Assembly (NCBI GenBank): GCA_042663485.1
Contig: JBHTAF010000002.1
Direction: 5' to 3' (one strand)
Source of the DNA: Natronosalvus sp042663485
GTDB taxonomy: Archaea; Halobacteriota; Halobacteria; Halobacteriales; Natrialbaceae
DNA length: 64,000 bases
A program made the position numbers and the translations under genes. Below, one piece after another: positions 61,282-64,000 of this stretch (positions within the stretch are counted from its first letter, which is position 1; each line of letters opens with the position of its first letter). Below the pieces are notes generated by a model. The model worked only from the letters and a program-made list of their open reading frames with translations, did not search any database and was not told where the DNA came from.

Positions 61282-62961
61282 TTACGCGAACTGCTCGAGC
61301 CCGCGAACCTGGATCGGGAGCCCCTGAACGCCGTCGCGCTGGAAGTCCGTGATGGCCTTGTTGACTTCGTTGTAGCCCAGCACGTCGGCGTCGATGAGCT
61401 GGCGGATGATCTCCGCACGACGGTCGAGTTCGTTGTAGATGTCGCGGGTGTCCTGATAGCCGAGCAGGGTCGCAATCTGTTCTTCGAGGACGTACGAGTT
61501 GTTCCGCCCGGTGAACGTCACATTGTCGTCCCTGGGATCCCAGCTGAAGGCTTCACGGGTGACGACGCCGCCCTCGTAGTCGGAGTAGCCTTCGATCTCC
61601 TGGACCGAGGTGACCCGTCGAAGGATGTCGTCGCCCTGTTTCACCCGGTTCTGGAACAGCGCGACGTCGCAGTTGTCCATGAACGTCTCCGGGACGTTGA
61701 TCGGGTTCCCGGTGAAACGCTGAATCATCGAGACGATGTCGCTCGCGTGGAACGTCAGGATGACCGGGTGACCAGTCTGGGCGGCCTGGAACGCCATCTG
61801 TCCTTCCGCACCACGAACCTCACCGACGATGATGTAGTCGGGGCGGGAACGGAGGGCGGCCGCCACGAGATCGAACATGTCGACGTCAGCGTTGCCGTCG
61901 CTCGAGCCCTCCCTGGTGAGGAGCTGCTGCCAGGTACTGTGAGGCGGCACGACCTCGGCGGTGTCCTCCGCGGTGTAGATCTTGGCGTCCCGTGGGATGA
62001 ACGAGAGCATCGCGTTGAGCGTCGTCGTCTTCCCGGAGGCCGTCTCGCCGACGACGAACACCGTCTGCTCGTTCTCCAGACAGAGCCAGAGGTAGGCCGC
62101 GAGTTCGGGGCTGAGCGTTCCCCACTTCGTGATCTGGAGGATGGTGAGCGGAATCTCCTCGCCCTGCCGGATCGTCAGCGATGGTCCTTGCACGGAGACG
62201 TCGTCGGAGTAGATGATGTTGATACGCGAGCCGTCGGGCAGGGTGGCGTCGATCACCGGGTCAGAGTCCGAGATAGGGTGATTCATCCGCTCGCCCATAT
62301 TCCGGAGCCACTGCTCGAACTCCTCGGAGGAACCGAAGTCGACCGTCGCCTCGACCATCCCGTAAGTGCCGTGATCGATGTAACACTGATGGGGACCGAT
62401 GACGTGGATGTCCTCGTTGGCCGTGTCGACCATCACCGGTTCCAGGGGACCGAGGCCCACGATGTCGCGCTGGAGCTGGTAGCGGATCTTGTCGTACTGC
62501 GCCCGGGTGAGACTGATCTTTCCGCCCCCGAAGGCGCGCAGTCGACCGATCGACTGGCCGGTGATTCCCGAGGTCACCTCGGCGACCTCGCCCAGCAGTT
62601 CGTCGAGGTGGCCCTCGAACTCCTCGTTGTCGCTCGGGGCGGGCCGGGTGACGCTCTTGTCGAGGATCCGCTGTCTGATCTGGTTGTACAGCGCCTTGTC
62701 GGCCTCGTCCAGGATGGGTTCGACGCAGTAGTACGTCTTGTCGATGCCCACGTCACCGTGAACGTGGCAGAAGATTGGTGCCTCCGCCTCGTAGATCACG
62801 TTCGGGCGGTGGGACTCCCACTCGCCCGACGGCTCCTCGATGAGCGTCGGGTACTCACCGTACTCCTCGTGGAACCACTCGAGGTGCTCGCGAAGGTGGG
62901 GGTACTCAGTCGCCAGTGCCTCGAGTTCGTTCGAGAGTCGCGCGGTGCCGAAGTCCGCCAT
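61282..62961 (-). CDS. arlI: Archaellum motor ATPase ArlI (FlaI)
   Basis: A 559-residue secretion ATPase. Walker A: VVGETASGKTTTLNAM near residue 305; Walker B and switch: IIVGEVRGAEGQMAFQAAQT with the conserved histidine stretch ILTFHASD. The N-terminal domain (residues 1-190) is long and acidic. It powers archaellum assembly and rotation. Start at 62961 (MADFGT), one base after the arlH stop, in the conserved order H, I, J. Confidence 0.95.
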   Translation of the reverse strand: MADFGTARLSNELEALATEYPHLREHLEWFHEEYGEYPTLIEEPSGEWESHRPNVIYEAEAPIFCHVHGDVGIDKTYYCVEPILDEADKALYNQIRQRILDKSVTRPAPSDNEEFEGHLDELLGEVAEVTSGITGQSIGRLRAFGGGKISLTRAQYDKIRYQLQRDIVGLGPLEPVMVDTANEDIHVIGPHQCYIDHGTYGMVEATVDFGSSEEFEQWLRNMGERMNHPISDSDPVIDATLPDGSRINIIYSDDVSVQGPSLTIRQGEEIPLTILQITKWGTLSPELAAYLWLCLENEQTVFVVGETASGKTTTLNAMLSFIPRDAKIYTAEDTAEVVPPHSTWQQLLTREGSSDGNADVDMFDLVAAALRSRPDYIIVGEVRGAEGQMAFQAAQTGHPVILTFHASDIVSMIQRFTGNPINVPETFMDNCDVALFQNRVKQGDDILRRVTSVQEIEGYSDYEGGVVTREAFSWDPRDDNVTFTGRNNSYVLEEQIATLLGYQDTRDIYNELDRRAEIIRQLIDADVLGYNEVNKAITDFQRDGVQGLPIQVRGLEQFA

Positions 62962-62962
62962 C

Positions 62963-63688
62963 TCAGGCCACCGTCCGGCTGACGATCGAGACGCCCCGGC
63001 CCTGCTGGACGTTGAACCCGATGGAGTCATCGACCGGGCTCTTCATGTTCTGGAAGCGACGCACCCTGATCTGGCGGCGAATCTCCTGGCCGACTGCGGA
63101 CGTCTCGATGTCGAAGTAGACGTCCGCGACGTTCCGAAGCGGGCGGAGCGCGTCGTCGTCGACGCTCGTCGGATCGACCGTCAGGACGACCGTCTTGTCC
63201 TGGAGCGTGACCTGCCGGAGGAACGTGACCAGTCGCTGGAGGACGTGATCGGTGTCGGCCGGGTCGGCCGCCTCGAAGTTGGGATCGTTTCGCAACAGTG
63301 CCGAGAGCGTGTCGACGTAAACCACGTCCGCCCGCCAGAGCGTCTCGGCGTCGGCCAGTCGCGCCAGCAACTGGCGCTTCTTCCCTCTCGAGTGGGTGTC
63401 GACGTTCGCGTGCAGGAACAGCAACTGCTCACCGAGCAGGTGATCGACGACGTCGTAGGACAGCGAGTGCATCTGCTGGACGAACTCCCAGGACTCGAGT
63501 TCCGTCGAGACGTAGGTGACGTAGGTCCCTTCCTCGGCCATCCCGTAGGAGAAGCGCTGGGAGAGGGCGCTCTTGCCGGCGCCGTCTTCGCCCTCGATGA
63601 GCACGACGCTCCCCTCCGGCAGGCCGCCGCCGATGGCGTTGTCCACGCGATCCGTCTCCGTCAATCCGAGTGAGTAGTGATCGGTCAT
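62963..63688 (-). CDS. arlH: Archaellum motor protein ArlH (FlaH)
   Basis: A 241-residue RecA-like protein. Walker A: IEGEDGAGKSALSQRF; a modified Walker B: ADVVYVDTLSALLRND. ArlH binds ATP without strong hydrolysis and forms a ring with ArlI at the motor. Its start overlaps the arlG stop by four bases (ATGA), showing translational coupling. Confidence 0.94.
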   Translation of the reverse strand: MTDHYSLGLTETDRVDNAIGGGLPEGSVVLIEGEDGAGKSALSQRFSYGMAEEGTYVTYVSTELESWEFVQQMHSLSYDVVDHLLGEQLLFLHANVDTHSRGKKRQLLARLADAETLWRADVVYVDTLSALLRNDPNFEAADPADTDHVLQRLVTFLRQVTLQDKTVVLTVDPTSVDDDALRPLRNVADVYFDIETSAVGQEIRRQIRVRRFQNMKSPVDDSIGFNVQQGRGVSIVSRTVA

Positions 63689-64000
63689 ACGTAGAATTCG
63701 AACACCTCCCTGTCGCCGCCGACGTCGACGACGACGCGGTGGTCGCCGGGGTCGAGCCCACCGTCGACGGCGACGACGAGTTCGGCGACCTCGCCGCGTC
63801 GCCAGGTCGGGCCGTCGGTGAGGACCGACACCTCGAGGCCGTCGCTCTGGACGTAGGTTCCGTCGACGAGGACGTCCAGGCTCGCGCCGTCGGTGGGGAG
63901 CGTTCGCTCGCCGGTGTTCTTGACGAGGAGCGTGATCCGTTCCTCGCCCACGGTATCGTTGTAGACGGCGTCGCTTCCGGCGTCGCTGATGATCTCGATA
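63685..64000 (-). CDS. arlG: Archaellum stator protein ArlG (FlaG), C-terminal part
   Basis: The frame runs out of the window on the right; about 105 residues are visible, ending VVVDVGGDREVFEFYV. The visible part is a beta-sandwich (ITLLVKNTGERTLPTDGASL, then VSVLTDGPTWRRGEVAELVV) typical of ArlG/ArlF, the pseudoperiplasmic stator pieces that bind the S-layer. Position right before arlH favours ArlG over ArlF. The start is beyond the edge. Confidence 0.82.
   Translation of the reverse strand, partial: IEIISDAGSDAVYNDTVGEERITLLVKNTGERTLPTDGASLDVLVDGTYVQSDGLEVSVLTDGPTWRRGEVAELVVAVDGGLDPGDHRVVVDVGGDREVFEFYV

Noticed and set aside
59429..61327. 632-codon plus-strand frame opposite arlJ
   Set aside because: Shadow of the archaellum platform gene; highly charged low-complexity translation.

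Overview
The window comes from a halophilic archaeon (class Halobacteria). The DNA is GC-rich and the proteins are strongly acidic. The markers are archaeal or haloarchaeal: aIF5B, aIF2 gamma, Rpo7, Spt4, a NOB1 nuclease, a ubiquitin-like SAMP, halocyanin, archaellum genes, Tat-lipoprotein signals, and a tRNA-Gln(UUG) with a 31-nt intron. Many genes have a TATA-like box 23-35 bp before the start codon, the layout of leaderless haloarchaeal transcripts. The palindrome CTCGAG is very common, also between genes, which fits a Natrialbaceae-like genome; the genus is not proven.

Layout. 1-6.7 kb: end of a glycosyltransferase, SAMP3-like modifier, NOB1 nuclease with a PRC-barrel protein, a small membrane protein that seems to start with ATT, infB, and a ferritin-like protein. 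6.7-8.6 kb: DtxR-type metal regulator, a broken HNH nuclease gene, intron-bearing tRNA-Gln, PadR-like regulator. 8.6-15.3 kb: lipid and central carbon enzymes (acyl-CoA dehydrogenase, squalene/phytoene synthase, 3-hydroxyacyl-CoA dehydrogenase, class I aldolase plus FBPase). 15.3-25.7 kb: information processing (argS, serS, aIF2 gamma - PIN - rpo7 - spt4 - dephospho-CoA kinase). 25.7-28.8 kb: thioesterase, geranylgeranyl reductase family protein, halocyanin, FxsA, tRNA-Ile. 29.4-33.7 kb: a 1418-aa secreted protein with about 16 QIQ/GAAxGAL repeats, the most unusual gene here. 33.8-44 kb: metabolic and membrane genes, tRNA-Arg with extra copies of its 3' end, tatA, HD phosphohydrolase, amidohydrolase. 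44-46.1 kb: AT-richer, gene-poor accessory stretch with a lipoprotein flanked by inverted repeats and a dispersed short repeat. 46.1-57.3 kb: katG, MATE and YihY transporters, CapA and GT2 genes, and the hemC-cobA-hemD tetrapyrrole operon. 57.3-64 kb: tRNA-Gly beside a homing-endonuclease-like gene, nadE, and the end of an archaellum operon (arlG-H-I-J) running off the right edge.

Most of the window is ordinary core genome. The accessory signals sit next to tRNA genes or between 44 and 46 kb. No CRISPR array, rRNA gene, intact transposase or integrase was seen. The best candidates for something undescribed are the QIQ-repeat surface protein at 29.4 kb and the repeat family at 45 kb.
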